Shown piece after piece: positions 48,835 to 58,112 of a stretch of 64,000 nucleotides of DNA. A program made the position numbers and the translations under genes. The notes beneath the pieces were generated by a model that saw only the letters and a program-made list of their open reading frames with translations, had not been told where the DNA came from and did no database searches. Origin of the DNA: Candidatus Zixiibacteriota bacterium (GTDB lineage: Bacteria > RBG-13-66-14 > B26-G2 > WVWN01); assembly GCA_030613505.1 (NCBI GenBank), contig JAUWLW010000005.1:19581-83580 (forward strand), read 5' to 3'. Numbering within the stretch: the first letter of the stretch is position 1; every line of letters starts with the position of its first letter.

Positions 48835-51462
48835 TTAAAACGTCCGCTCCTGTCTACTGTAAAGTTCTATCTCGGGGATGTCGACAAGCCGTACCTGGAA
48901 CCAATAGATGACTTCCTCTCTCTCCAGCGATATCCGCACCTCCGCCTCCCAGCGGTGGAGGTTGCGGTAGACGCGGTAGTGCTCGCTGATGAGGTCCCCT
49001 TCCGCGATGTCGTAGTACGCGTCGTAGCCCAGGCGCCACTTCTTGGTGAGGTCGAACGAGACGGCGCCCTTCAACGTGTGGAGGTCGAAGCCCTCGGACC
49101 AGCTGTAGTCGTGGGTGAACGAGAAGTTCCACCCCCGGCCCATCCCCTCGCCGGCTTCGTACCGCCGGCCCGTTATGGTATCGATGTTGTAGACGTTGGG
49201 GTCGAGGTCCTCGTCCTCCGGGACGCGCGGCCTCCCGTAGGGGTCGGCGGCCTCGCGCCACGACTGGTCGAGCTCGCCCTCCTCCCGCGCCAACGGGCCG
49301 GTCGTAAATGATATCGTCGTCGTGGCGTCGAGGTCGAGGAGGGAGAAGTCGTACGTGTCGTTGGTTAGCTGGAGCCGGTGGGACAGGAAATACCAATCGC
49401 GGAAGTTGGGCGTTACCTCTATGGTGTTGACGAGGTCGCTGAAAGGCCGCTCGCCCGGGGAACTGAGCGGCCCCAGGTTGTAGGTGGTGGTAGTATCCCA
49501 CGTCGCCAGGTTGACCACCTTTCCCAACGCCGCGGACTTGCGCAGCCGCGGGATGGACTCGCCGCGCGGCCGACGCGCGCCGGTCCGCTCCGGCCGGTAG
49601 ACGTCTTCCCACGAGCGCGCCCGACCCTTCGCGGCGGCCTCCGCCTCTTCCTCCGCCTCCTCTTCCTCCGGGAACTTGACGTCGAACGATTGGCGCAGCG
49701 CGAGCGAGAGCGAGCTCTGCTCGGGGTAGACCGCGCCGCCGGTGACCATCCACGACTGGTCGATGTCCGGCCGGTAGTAGTGCGTAACGGTGGGGTTGAC
49801 GATATGGCGGAAGACGGTATCGCCGCGTTCGAAGATGCCGTAGACCTTGGTCGAGGCGCTCGCCGTGGTGTCCCAGGTGCCGAGGAAGCGATGGTTGCGG
49901 CCGAACTTGTCGCGGTCGAACCAGTAGCCGTGGCCGGCGGCGCCGGGGTCCAACCTCAAGTAGCGGAAGAGCGTTAGCGGCCGCGACGCCGATACGTCGG
50001 TCGCCCCCTCCTTGAGTACGGAGCCCGCCTCCTCGAAGTCGTAGTAGTTTACCCAGCTCGCGTTGTACTGGTAGTAGAAGCGCGTCTCGGCCAGCTCTTT
50101 GCGCGTGGCGTAGAAGTTTACGCGGGGGAACGGGTCCCTCGTCCGCTGGATGGTGCCGCCGTACGGCTCGGCCTCGTGGGGCGGCTCGGCGAAGAGCACG
50201 GCCGGCTGCGGCGAGCCTTCATCTGCCTCCTCGGTCTTCTCTTTGGTGAACCGCGCGTCGAGCGAGAGTTGGTAATCGGTCCAGTTCTGGGAGACGTTGG
50301 CGAACGACTCGAGGCGCTGTTCGGTCCTGATCTCGAAATCTTCGTCGAATTCGTCGTCGTAATCCGTGCTATTGCGGAGGTCGAGGCGCAGCAGCGCCGC
50401 GGCGTCGTCGGTGAAGTCCTGGCGGTGGGAGGAATAAATCTTCCACCACTCGATCGCCTCATCGCGCTCCCGCATGTGGCTGGCGTAGAAGTTGTTTACG
50501 GTGGACCGGCTGCCGTAGAGGTATACCAGGTTCGCGCCCTTGCGCCACCCGTCAAAAGCATTATAGTCTAATAAGAAAGTAGCGTCGGAGAAGTCATTGA
50601 TGACCCAATAGAAACCGCTATTAACCGTAAGCTTATCTTGTTTAGAATAACGTATGTACGGCGGCAGGAGGCCGGAGTGGCGGTCCTCGCGGAGGGAGAA
50701 GAAATAGAAAGGGGCCGCCGCCACCGGCACCTCGCCCATGAAGAGCACCGCCGGTCGCGCCACCACTTTGTCTTCCACGTAGACTTTGAGTTTGGGCGAC
50801 CAGAAGCGGTAGTGCGGCTGGCCCAGGTCGCAGGTGGTAAACGAACCCCGTTGAGCGGCGAGGGTTTTCTCCTCGATCTTCTTTATGCGGCGGCCGCGGT
50901 AGTAGCCCTCGGCCGAATCGGCGTCGCCCCGCAATATGACGCCCTTCCCGGTCTCGAGGTCGTACGACATCCGTACGCCCATCATGGTCTGGGTGGGGTC
51001 GGTCAGCTCGCAATACCCGTCCGCGACGAGGAGGTCGCGGCCCGAGAAGAACCGCACCCGGTCCGCGGTCAGCGTCATCTCGCCGTACGAGACGCGCGCG
51101 TCGCGGTACAGCGACACCGTGTCCTCCTTGATCAAGTATTCTATCCACCCCGCCTCCTCGTCCACTACGAAGCGCACTTCGTCCGGCGCGAGCGGCGGCT
51201 CCTCGAGCTCGGCCCGCGCCTCGCCCGCCGTCACGGCTTCGAGCGGCGCCGTAAGGCCGCGCTCCGCCCTGACCCTCGCCACCCACGCCGCGGCCTCCTC
51301 CCCCTCCACCGAAAACTCCTCGTCGCCGGGGCGCGCGAAGTACTTAAAAAAATCGCCCACCTCCCCCTCGTCGGGGTCCTCGATGACCGTGGCGCCGACC
51401 GGCGTGGACGCGAACGCCAGCGAGATAAAAAGCGACCAGAGTGCTGTAAAGTTTTTGCCCAA
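48835..51462 (-). CDS. lptD: LPS-assembly protein LptD
   Basis: 875 residues. Inserts LPS into the outer leaflet. Signal peptide, then an OstA/LptA-like beta-jellyroll (about 75-210: RDARVSYGEMTLTADRVRFF), then the LptD barrel beginning at GSFTTCDLGQPHYRFWSPKLKVYVEDKVVARPAVLFMGEVPVAAAPFYFF (quoted in parts across the known signature) with DRHSGLLPP. The final strand ends RQERTF. The start is TTG 51462, the only option before an in-frame stop. Cys pairs of the E. coli protein are mostly absent, as in many non-proteobacterial forms. It follows lepB by 38 nt. Its presence shows an LPS-type outer membrane. Confidence 0.92.
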   Translation of the reverse strand: MGKNFTALWSLFISLAFASTPVGATVIEDPDEGEVGDFFKYFARPGDEEFSVEGEEAAAWVARVRAERGLTAPLEAVTAGEARAELEEPPLAPDEVRFVVDEEAGWIEYLIKEDTVSLYRDARVSYGEMTLTADRVRFFSGRDLLVADGYCELTDPTQTMMGVRMSYDLETGKGVILRGDADSAEGYYRGRRIKKIEEKTLAAQRGSFTTCDLGQPHYRFWSPKLKVYVEDKVVARPAVLFMGEVPVAAAPFYFFSLREDRHSGLLPPYIRYSKQDKLTVNSGFYWVINDFSDATFLLDYNAFDGWRKGANLVYLYGSRSTVNNFYASHMRERDEAIEWWKIYSSHRQDFTDDAAALLRLDLRNSTDYDDEFDEDFEIRTEQRLESFANVSQNWTDYQLSLDARFTKEKTEEADEGSPQPAVLFAEPPHEAEPYGGTIQRTRDPFPRVNFYATRKELAETRFYYQYNASWVNYYDFEEAGSVLKEGATDVSASRPLTLFRYLRLDPGAAGHGYWFDRDKFGRNHRFLGTWDTTASASTKVYGIFERGDTVFRHIVNPTVTHYYRPDIDQSWMVTGGAVYPEQSSLSLALRQSFDVKFPEEEEAEEEAEAAAKGRARSWEDVYRPERTGARRPRGESIPRLRKSAALGKVVNLATWDTTTTYNLGPLSSPGERPFSDLVNTIEVTPNFRDWYFLSHRLQLTNDTYDFSLLDLDATTTISFTTGPLAREEGELDQSWREAADPYGRPRVPEDEDLDPNVYNIDTITGRRYEAGEGMGRGWNFSFTHDYSWSEGFDLHTLKGAVSFDLTKKWRLGYDAYYDIAEGDLISEHYRVYRNLHRWEAEVRISLEREEVIYWFQVRLVDIPEIELYSRQERTF

Positions 51463-51500
51463 CGTCTACGACCCGCGCGTAAAAGCTCTCCGCGCCCAAC

Positions 51501-52343
51501 TCACTGGACCGCCGACAACACCCTTCCCCACCGTACTTGTCGCCAGAATTGGTACCATCTCGTTTGGCGGACGTCCTCGCCGTCCTTCAAAACCTCGCCG
51601 CCGGCGTCGCAAATGTACTCGACGCGCCGGGGCCTTTTACCACCCTCGGTCCCGCCCAGCCGCGTCCGGTAAAGGCGCGAGACGCGCGACCGGTGCTTGG
51701 GACAGTTGCTCGGGATCCGCGACCAATATACGAGCGCCACCCGGCCCTTTAACAGCCGGCGCGGTACGAAACCCCAATGCCGGCTGTCGCGACTCTCGGC
51801 GCGGTTGTCGCCCATGACGAAGTACTCGTCCGGCGGGACTTTGAACGGCCCGAACTCGTAGGACGCCGAGTCGTACAGGTACGGCTCACGCAACGGCTCG
51901 CCGTTCGCGTACACGTACCCCCCGTTCCCCAACACGACGTCGCCGGGAACGCCAATAACGCGCTTCACGTAGTCGCGCCGCGGGACCCGGCGGCGGTGGA
52001 CGACAAGCTCGTACGTCTCGCGAAACCACTTGCCGACCGTCATCTCGTTGTCTTGGTGGGGATATTTAAAGACGACGACGTCGCCGCGCGCCGGCGCCCG
52101 GAAACGATAGCTCACCTTCTCCACCACTAAGTAGTCGCCCACCAGAAGGGTGCGTTTCATGGAACCCGAAGGTATCTTGAAAGCCTGAACGACGAAAGCG
52201 CGCAGCACGAACGCCACGACGACGGCGATGAGTATCGCCTCCGCGTACTCGCGCCCCGCCGGCTTCCTCGCCGCGGACCGGAGTCGACGTTTAGGCTCCA
52301 GCCCTTCGCTTTCGGAAACGCGGTCTTCCTCGCTCGACGTCAT
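51501..52343 (-). CDS. lepB: Signal peptidase I
   Basis: Removes signal peptides of exported proteins. 280 residues with one N-terminal transmembrane helix (about 33-53). Catalytic Ser in FKIPSGSMKRTLLVGD; catalytic Lys in RDYVKRVIGVPGD; box E GDNRAESRDSRHWGFV. The C-terminal 70 residues are a basic extension (RLYRTRLGGTEGGKRPRR) beyond the usual end, which is unusual. It starts at ATG 52343 and lies upstream of lptD on the same strand. Confidence 0.95.
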   Translation of the reverse strand: MTSSEEDRVSESEGLEPKRRLRSAARKPAGREYAEAILIAVVVAFVLRAFVVQAFKIPSGSMKRTLLVGDYLVVEKVSYRFRAPARGDVVVFKYPHQDNEMTVGKWFRETYELVVHRRRVPRRDYVKRVIGVPGDVVLGNGGYVYANGEPLREPYLYDSASYEFGPFKVPPDEYFVMGDNRAESRDSRHWGFVPRRLLKGRVALVYWSRIPSNCPKHRSRVSRLYRTRLGGTEGGKRPRRVEYICDAGGEVLKDGEDVRQTRWYQFWRQVRWGRVLSAVQ

Positions 52344-52449
52344 TTCGGCTTTACCGGCGGCCGAGCCGGCCCGAGGCCCCGGCCTTACGCTCCGGCCCCG
52401 TCGCGGCGACGCGCGTACGCCGCCTACGCGAAAAAATCCAAATAAAGGA

Positions 52450-52472
52450 CTTGGCCCCCAAAAAGGGCCAAG
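52450..52472 (-). terminator. Hairpin after the cyclic-nucleotide-domain genes
   Basis: 8-bp stem CTTGGCCC/GGGCCAAG with a 7-nt loop; on the minus strand a T-rich tract follows. It separates the 52521 gene from lepB. Confidence 0.55.
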
Positions 52473-52520
52473 GTGACCGCTAAACGGACCGCAGCCGATT
52501 CGGCCACACGTTGCGCCCGG

Positions 52521-52985
52521 CTACTTGATTATTTTGGCCAGGAATTCGCGTAGGCGAAGCGTCGTCTGGCGAAGGCCGGAGCTCTGGATGAGCAGCGTTT
52601 GCCCAAACAAGCGGTGTTCGTAAAGCGGGTCCGCAGCGCACACCGCCCACAAATCCTTCGGCAAGATCCGTAAAAATTTTACCGGCGTCGCAGCCACGGC
52701 CGTAACGTAATGCTCCTTGCCGTCCATTACGGGATCCAAACCTAAAACGTCCCCCGGCCGCCACCGGAAGAGGACCAGCCCCCGCTTCTCGTCCACCTTC
52801 TTTATGTAGTCGACGTTCCCTTCGACGATGACGTAAAGGCCGTCGGCCGGCTTCCCCTCCACGACGAGAGCTTCGCCCGCTTCGGCCTCGCCCTCGTAAC
52901 ACCGCGCGGCCACCATCTCCAACGCCTCGGGCGGCAGCGTCTTAAAGAGCTCGCACTCGGCCAGTATTTTTATCCGGTCTTCCAC
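52521..52985 (-). CDS. Stand-alone cyclic nucleotide-binding domain protein 1
   Basis: 154 residues, essentially one CAP/PKA-type nucleotide-binding domain: LFKTLPPEALEMVAARCYEGEAEAGEALVVEGKPADGLYVIVEG is the N-terminal half. The usual phosphate-binding cassette FGExxLL..xPRxA reads LGLDPVMDGKEHYVTAV and lacks the Arg, so cNMP binding is doubtful. No DNA-binding domain follows. It starts at GTG 52985, 8 nt after the next gene in a three-gene operon. A role as a regulatory adaptor is inferred. Confidence 0.82.
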   Translation of the reverse strand: MEDRIKILAECELFKTLPPEALEMVAARCYEGEAEAGEALVVEGKPADGLYVIVEGNVDYIKKVDEKRGLVLFRWRPGDVLGLDPVMDGKEHYVTAVAATPVKFLRILPKDLWAVCAADPLYEHRLFGQTLLIQSSGLRQTTLRLREFLAKIIK

Positions 52986-52993
52986 GGTACGAT

Positions 52994-53455
52994 TTAAAAT
53001 TGACTCATTTTGTAATAGCCCTCGATCTTCGCCGTCGTGTCGCGGGCGCGTTCGCAGAGGGTAAGTATTATCGCCTTGAGCAATTTATTGGCCACCGGCA
53101 TGTCCTCGGCTATCAAGCGGTCGAACGCCTTGCGGTCGATCCACAAGAGGCGGCAGCGGCCGCGGGCGTATACCGTCGCCGAAACCGGCGCGGCCTCGAT
53201 GAGCGACATCTCGCCGAAGAAATCGCCCTCCCCCAAGAGCTTGATCTCCTCGGTCCCGGCGCCCGATATTTGCGTCGTGACGGAGCACTTGCCGGCGTCT
53301 ATGAGGTAGAGCCTTTCGCCCGGGCCGCCCTCCTTGATAATCAACCGGCCGTCGTCGTATATCCCCTCGTCGACTACGATGCGGACCATGTCGAGTTCCT
53401 GGCCGGAGAACTCGCGGAACAGGCGGTTCTTCTTCAGTTCGTCGCGCGTGATCAT
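52994..53455 (-). CDS. Stand-alone cyclic nucleotide-binding domain protein 2
   Basis: 153 residues from ATG 53455, overlapping the CBS gene stop by 4 nt (the listed start is far too long). A complete cNMP domain: RLIIKEGGPGERLYLIDAG, then the cassette GEGDFFGEMSLIEAAPVSATVYA, which keeps FGE but has Val-Ser where Arg-Ser/Thr is common, followed by the C-helix region. There is no output domain. Together with the neighbouring domain protein it may form a ligand-sensing pair acting on the upstream CBS protein. Confidence 0.85.
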   Translation of the reverse strand: MITRDELKKNRLFREFSGQELDMVRIVVDEGIYDDGRLIIKEGGPGERLYLIDAGKCSVTTQISGAGTEEIKLLGEGDFFGEMSLIEAAPVSATVYARGRCRLLWIDRKAFDRLIAEDMPVANKLLKAIILTLCERARDTTAKIEGYYKMSQF

Positions 53456-54747
53456 AGCTCGCGCCGCCCCCATAAAAACCGCAGCAGGTCGGCCGCCCGG
53501 ACGGTCCCTACCACCGCGCCGTCGTCGTCCACGACGACCGCCACTTCGGCGGCCGAGTTCGCGAACGCCTCCACTACTTTCTCGGGGGCGTCGTTCACGT
53601 TTACCGTTAGGAAGCTCGGGTCCACCACGCCCGCGACGGAACGCAACGCCGCCGGGGCGCGCGCCGGCACCTCGAGCCGCGCCTCGTACTCCAGCAACCG
53701 CTCGCGCGCCCACCGGTAGAACTTTACGCTCAGGACGCGGTCGAAGCCCACGACCATCGGCACGGTGGGGCGGCCGGCGATGAAGTCGAGGTGGTTTTGG
53801 AGAGCACACCGGTTAACGTCCACGTCCACCCGCAGGAAATACCGCAGCGACGAGTCCGGCACGAGGTCGTCGTCGCCGTCGGGCACGGCCGACAGGTACG
53901 TTATGTCCTTCAGGTCGCGCTCCCACGACGGGTCGTAGGCGTCGCTGGCTGCGATGGCCGCGCTCAGCTCGTCGTCCTGGTCGGTATACTTCTCGGAGTA
54001 CTTCTCGAGGGTATCGACGGCGTCGGCCAAAAAGACCCCCAACGCGCAGTCCACGCCCCAAATCACGCCCGACAGCACGAAGGCCGCGTCGTCCGAGTGG
54101 CCGGGGCCGGCCCGGTCGCGGATATACAGGTACCGGTGCCGGTCGTCGTCCACATCCTCCGGCGGCAGCTCGACGATTAGGCCGTTTTTACGAAACTCCT
54201 CTATCTCGTCCTCGTGCGGCTTGTGAGCCAACGTCTCGCTGTCGAGGCCCATCTCGCGCATGACGTCGGCGTTCACGACGTAGCACGAACCGCCGCCGAT
54301 GGTGACGCCGGTATCGGCCTCCACCGCGGCCCGCACGTCCGAGTTGTCGCGCTTGCCGCCGATATATATACCGCGCAGAACCGCCCCGGGGTTGACCGCG
54401 AAATCGGCCAGGAACGGGATGGACAACAGCGGCTTGCCGTCGGCGTCGGCGAGCGCCGTCGCGTCGTCGCCGGCCATGGCGCGCTCGGCCCAGCCGAAGA
54501 CGTCGTCTATCAACTTCTGGCGCGCGCGCTTGACCTTCGTCGCGTCGAGCCGCAGCGCCCGGACGACGTCCGCGGTGGTTACATCCACGAAGCGACGCGG
54601 CCTGAACTCGCCGTGGCCATTGTGGGCGTGGCCCTCCACCGTCTGGACCAATATAAGGCGCTCGACCGCAGCCGAGACGTCGAGGCGCTCGCGCTTGAGG
54701 AGCCGGTCGAAATCCGCCCTTATTAGCCCTCGCAAGTCATCATCCAT
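53452..54747 (-). CDS. Unknown protein with C-terminal CBS domain
   Basis: 431 residues. The last about 70 (VVDPSFLTVNVNDAPEKVVEAFANSAAEVAVVVDDDGAVVGTVRAADLL) form a single CBS motif, which usually pairs with another to bind adenine nucleotides. The first 360 residues match nothing recognised. They include GHAHNGHGEFRP with three His near 38-46, a possible metal site, and many acidic segments. No signal peptide or membrane span. First gene of an overlapping three-gene operon with two cNMP-domain proteins, pointing to a nucleotide-responsive regulatory complex. The enzymatic role, if any, is unknown. Confidence 0.75.
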   Translation of the reverse strand: MDDDLRGLIRADFDRLLKRERLDVSAAVERLILVQTVEGHAHNGHGEFRPRRFVDVTTADVVRALRLDATKVKRARQKLIDDVFGWAERAMAGDDATALADADGKPLLSIPFLADFAVNPGAVLRGIYIGGKRDNSDVRAAVEADTGVTIGGGSCYVVNADVMREMGLDSETLAHKPHEDEIEEFRKNGLIVELPPEDVDDDRHRYLYIRDRAGPGHSDDAAFVLSGVIWGVDCALGVFLADAVDTLEKYSEKYTDQDDELSAAIAASDAYDPSWERDLKDITYLSAVPDGDDDLVPDSSLRYFLRVDVDVNRCALQNHLDFIAGRPTVPMVVGFDRVLSVKFYRWARERLLEYEARLEVPARAPAALRSVAGVVDPSFLTVNVNDAPEKVVEAFANSAAEVAVVVDDDGAVVGTVRAADLLRFLWGRREL

Positions 54748-54828
54748 AATCGCGTACGACCTCGCGAAATTCTATAGTATGAAAACTAAAGTCCTATGTC
54801 AATCGAGCCGTTACGAAAAAGCCCCCCG

Positions 54829-56079
54829 TTACGGGGAGCCGCGGGCGTCCTCGGCCTCGGGCGGCCGCTTGTAAAAAGAACCCTTCAGGTACCGCCGCTC
54901 GAGCTTTTTGCCCAATATTTTCAACGTCGCCGTCACCGGGACCGCGGCTAAAAAGCCCACCACGCCGAAGAACTTCGCGCCCACCAGCATCGCGATCATC
55001 GTGACGACGGGGTGCAAACCCACGCGCCGGCCCACTATGCGCGGCGCCAAAACGTAGCCGTCGAAGAGGTTCACCACCACGTACAATATTAACGCCAATA
55101 CCAACCGCCCTCCCACGTCCGGCCCCAACAGGATCACGACCAGCGCCGGAACGCCGCCGATGTACGTCCCGACGTACGGCACCATATTGGCGAAGCCCGC
55201 GAATATCCCCAAAAGGAGCGCGTACTCGACGCCGATGGCGGTCAGGCCGACGCCGATAAACGTGGCCTCGGTCGTCGAGACGATGAACTGGCCGCGGATG
55301 AAGCCGGCCAGGACGCGGTCGACCTCGTGATACGTTTCGACGGCCTCGTCGAGGAAGCGCCGCGGTACGCGCTCTCTCACCCAGCGCTTTATCTTCGGCA
55401 TGTCGCGCAGGAGGTAGAAGGTGAAGATGGGCGTGATGATGATGTTGACGATGTGGGTCGCGAGTTGAGACAACGACGTGACGAAGGCCAGCGCCCGCTC
55501 GAAAAGGGCCGCGAAGACGTCCTGGGCGCGCAAGACGAGGTTGTCTATAATCGGTTTCGCGTACGGCGACGGCTCGTAGTCCTCCAACGACGAGAGCCAA
55601 GCGTTAACTTTTTCTGAAACCGCCCCTATCTGCCCGGGCAAATAATCCAGCGACGCCACCAGGCTGGTTATCTGGCCGATTATGGGCGGGACGATTATTA
55701 GCAGCACCGCGGCTATGGCCATGAGCGCGAGTAATATTAAAACGAAGGCCGAGAGGCCACGGGGGACGCCGCGATCCGCTAACGCTCTGACAATCGGCGA
55801 CAACAGGTACGCGATAACGAACGCGGCCACGAACGGGAACAACAACTTCCAGATGAGCGAGAGGAACCAGACCACAGCCAGGCCGGCGACGAAGTATCCG
55901 ACGCCGCGCGCCCACTTTATGCGCATCCCGAACGTTACGACCACGACAAGCAGCGCCAGGAAGAGCGGCGTCAGCACGTCCGTCACCGCGGCCAGGTAGT
56001 GCCAGACGAGCAGCGCCAGCAATATCAGCAGTAGCGCGCCGCGCAGTATTTCGTCGTATTGGCCGGTGAACTTCTTCAT
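54829..56079 (-). CDS. AI-2E family transporter (PerM/YhhT-like)
   Basis: 416 residues with about eight membrane segments in the usual pattern: two pairs at the N-terminus (about 12-75), a long soluble segment (about 155-210), and a C-terminal bundle with MVPYVGTYIGGVPALVV and LDGYVLAPRIVGRRVGLHPVVTMIAMLVGAKFFGVVGFLAAVPV, the family signature. Members include Na+/H+ antiporters and the disputed AI-2 exporter TqsA. It starts at ATG 56079 next to the tRNA gene. The substrate cannot be predicted. Confidence 0.92.
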   Translation of the reverse strand: MKKFTGQYDEILRGALLLILLALLVWHYLAAVTDVLTPLFLALLVVVVTFGMRIKWARGVGYFVAGLAVVWFLSLIWKLLFPFVAAFVIAYLLSPIVRALADRGVPRGLSAFVLILLALMAIAAVLLIIVPPIIGQITSLVASLDYLPGQIGAVSEKVNAWLSSLEDYEPSPYAKPIIDNLVLRAQDVFAALFERALAFVTSLSQLATHIVNIIITPIFTFYLLRDMPKIKRWVRERVPRRFLDEAVETYHEVDRVLAGFIRGQFIVSTTEATFIGVGLTAIGVEYALLLGIFAGFANMVPYVGTYIGGVPALVVILLGPDVGGRLVLALILYVVVNLFDGYVLAPRIVGRRVGLHPVVTMIAMLVGAKFFGVVGFLAAVPVTATLKILGKKLERRYLKGSFYKRPPEAEDARGSP

Positions 56080-56129
56080 AGCGCGTTATGCAGCGGGCGC
56101 CGGGCCGCGCCGCCCGACGCCTTGCGATG

Positions 56130-56201
56130 AGCGGGCGAAGGGATTCGAACCCTCGACATCAAGCTTGGGAAGCTTGCATTCTACCCCTGAATTACACCCG
56201 C
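56130..56201 (-). tRNA. tRNA-Gly (anticodon CCC)
   Basis: A 72-nt cloverleaf on the minus strand: acceptor GCGGGTG/CGCCCGC, D-arm with AGGGGTA, anticodon stem CAAGC/GCTTG around TTCCCAA (anticodon CCC), T-arm GAGGG-TTCGAAT-CCCTT. Discriminator T; CCA is not encoded. CCC reads GGG glycine codons. Confidence 0.93.
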
Positions 56202-56308
56202 TTATTATATTTTATATATAACATAATCGACGCTCGTTGGCAAAGTAAAAGGCGCGCCCCAATGAGCGCGCCTTACCACTCGAATTCGATTCGTAATAAC
56301 TAAACTAC

Positions 56309-56857
56309 CTAGTCGTTGCCGATATGGAGCTCGAAATAGTTGTCCCGGTTATCCACGTATTTACCGGCCGTGGCCGTCGGCGCGTCCGCGTTAGACGGCA
56401 GAGTAGCGTAGTACACGTCGAGGTGGGTTACGCCTCCCGCCCTGAGCTCCACTTCGTCGGAGACTTTGCCGACCGTGACGTAATGCCGGCCCGGCGGAAT
56501 GTCCGTGAAGTAGGTGGGGGTAGACCCGACGTCGCGGCCGTCGACCTTAACGGGCGCGGCCGTCGGCGAGGAGGTTATAAACAACGTCGTTCCTTCGTCG
56601 CCGTACGGCGCGTACTCGGTCTTAACTTTGGTCGCGGGGCCCTCCGGCGTAGCCGGTGACTCCGGCGGGGCGGCGCCGTCCGGGGCTTCGGGTTGGTCGG
56701 GGGCCGCCGGTTGGTCCGTCTCGCCGCCCACCGGGATGCCCCACTCCTCCAGCTCGTCGGTTACCTCGTCGACGTACTCGTCCAAATAATCCGACAACGC
56801 GAGCGCCGCCGCGGGCGCCAGGGCCACGCACAATACCGCTACCAGGTGCGCCTTCAT
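56309..56857 (-). CDS. Secreted PEGA-domain protein
   Basis: 182 residues from ATG 56857 (AAGGAG 7 nt upstream; the listed start is 15 codons too far). Signal peptide (HLVAVLCVALAPAAALA), an acidic helical segment, a Pro/Ala-rich linker (about 45-80), then a PEGA domain: TLFITSSPTAAPVKVDGRDVGSTPTYFTDIPPGRHYVTV. PEGA is a surface-associated beta domain of unknown biochemical role, often in cell-wall or S-layer proteins. A single gene beside the tRNA. No lipobox seen. Confidence 0.82.
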   Translation of the reverse strand: MKAHLVAVLCVALAPAAALALSDYLDEYVDEVTDELEEWGIPVGGETDQPAAPDQPEAPDGAAPPESPATPEGPATKVKTEYAPYGDEGTTLFITSSPTAAPVKVDGRDVGSTPTYFTDIPPGRHYVTVGKVSDEVELRAGGVTHLDVYYATLPSNADAPTATAGKYVDNRDNYFELHIGND

Positions 56858-57050
56858 ACCGCTACTCCTTTCCGGGCAAGCCGCCGGGCGCGGGCCGCCC
56901 ATTACGTTAAGGGGAACGAACGTATGAAAGCATTCTCGCGGCCGCGCCCTCGGATATTACGACCCCTCCTCGCCGGGTTTGGTTTAATAACAATTGAGGC
57001 GCCGGAAATGGGTTGCGCCCGGCGCCCACGGCTATTACAATACTGACGTT

Positions 57051-58007
57051 ATGGGTGGGTTGAAAAACGAATTCTCCTGGTCGAAATCGCGCCACGGCGT
57101 CCTGCGCCGGTGCCCCCGCAAGTACTACTTCGAATACTACGCCTTCTGGGGAGGATGGCTGGGGGACGCGCCGGCGCGCACCCGCGAGATATACGTCCTA
57201 AAGAACCTCGCGACGCTGCCGGCTTGGATAGGCCAGAAGGTCCACAACTGCATCGACCACACCATCCAGAACCTGCGCTGGGGCCAGCCGGGGCTGGGCG
57301 TGGACCGCGTCGTCGACGTCACGCTCAAGCGGATGCGCCAGGAGTACGTCTCGAGCTGGCACGGCCGCTACCGCCAACGTCCCAAGAGCTGCGCGCTGTT
57401 CGAGCACGAGTACGGGACCGGCCGGGGCGAGGACGACTGGCGGGACGCCGCCCAACAGGTCGAGCAGTGCCTGCGGACCTTCTACGGCTCGGCGGTGTAC
57501 GAGCGGCTGTGCGAGCTGCCGCGCTAGGCCTGGCTCGAGGCCGAGGAGTGGGCCCACTTCTTTCTGGACGGCGTCAAGGTGTGGGTCAAGCTGGACTGCG
57601 CCTACCGGGGCGAGGGCGAGCGCGTAATCATCTACGATTGGAAGACCGGCAAGCGGCTGACGGAGGACACGTCGCTGCAGCTCAGCTGCTACGCTTTGTA
57701 CGCCAGCCACCGCTGGCGCGCCGACCCCGCGGCGGTCGTCGCCCGCGAGTACAACCTCTACCACGACGACGAACGCGAGTTCCCGGTCCGGCCCGAAGAT
57801 TTAGAATCGACGCTCACGAGGATGCGGGCGTCGTTCGACGACATGCGCGCGCTCCTCGACGACGTCGAGAACAACGTCCCGCTGCTCGAGGAACAGTTCG
57901 TCCGCACCGAGGACCCGGCGCGCTGCGGCACCTGCAAGTTCCTGAAGGTCTGCCGGCCCGAGCCGCCAGAGACGGCGCAGCCCGAAGAGCCGGGCGAAGA
58001 AACGTAG
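57051..58007 (+). pseudogene. Cas4/RecB-like PD-(D/E)XK nuclease interrupted by in-frame TAG
   Basis: One reading frame from ATG 57051 to TAG 58005-58007 is split by a TAG at 57525-57527. The halves appear in the track as ORFs 56994-57527 and 57579-58007 and together make about 318 residues. FSWSKSRHGVLRRCPRKYYF is the family opening with the first Fe-S Cys. VKLDCAYRGEGERVIIYDWKTGK is the PD-(D/E)XK core. CGTCKFLKVC gives the other three Cys, as in Cas4/AddB. Both sides of the TAG are fully conserved in style, so the nonsense change is recent, an assembly error, or suppressed. No cas genes or CRISPR array are nearby. A palindromic element overlaps its final stop. Confidence 0.8.
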
Positions 58008-58035
58008 AGCCGTACCTTTAGGTGCGGTTCCCGCA
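58004..58035. repeat. Solitary REP-like left arm at a gene stop
   Basis: CGTAGAGCCGTACCTTTAGG and the following TGCGG match the left arm. The TAG stop of the preceding nuclease gene lies inside the arm. Confidence 0.65.
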
Positions 58036-58053
58036 AAATCGACGGGCCGCGTA

Positions 58054-58082
58054 TTTACGGCCGGCTTAAATTGTGATATCAT
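58054..58082 (+). promoter_or_regulatory. Promoter of the DUF4258-DUF2283 pair
   Basis: TTTACG (58054-58059), 17-bp spacer, TATCAT (58077-58082), 30 bp before the ATG. Confidence 0.45.
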
Positions 58083-58112
58083 AAAAACGTAAAGAGCCCC
58101 TTTATCTCCGCA

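Noticed and set aside
57525-57527. Genome-wide amber recoding
   Set aside because: Other confidently called genes in the window end in TAG at natural lengths, so the internal TAG is treated as local.
57110-58021. 303-aa ORF in the second frame over the nuclease
   Set aside because: Arg/Pro/Gly-rich shadow typical of GC-rich genes; the other frame carries all the nuclease motifs on both sides of the TAG.
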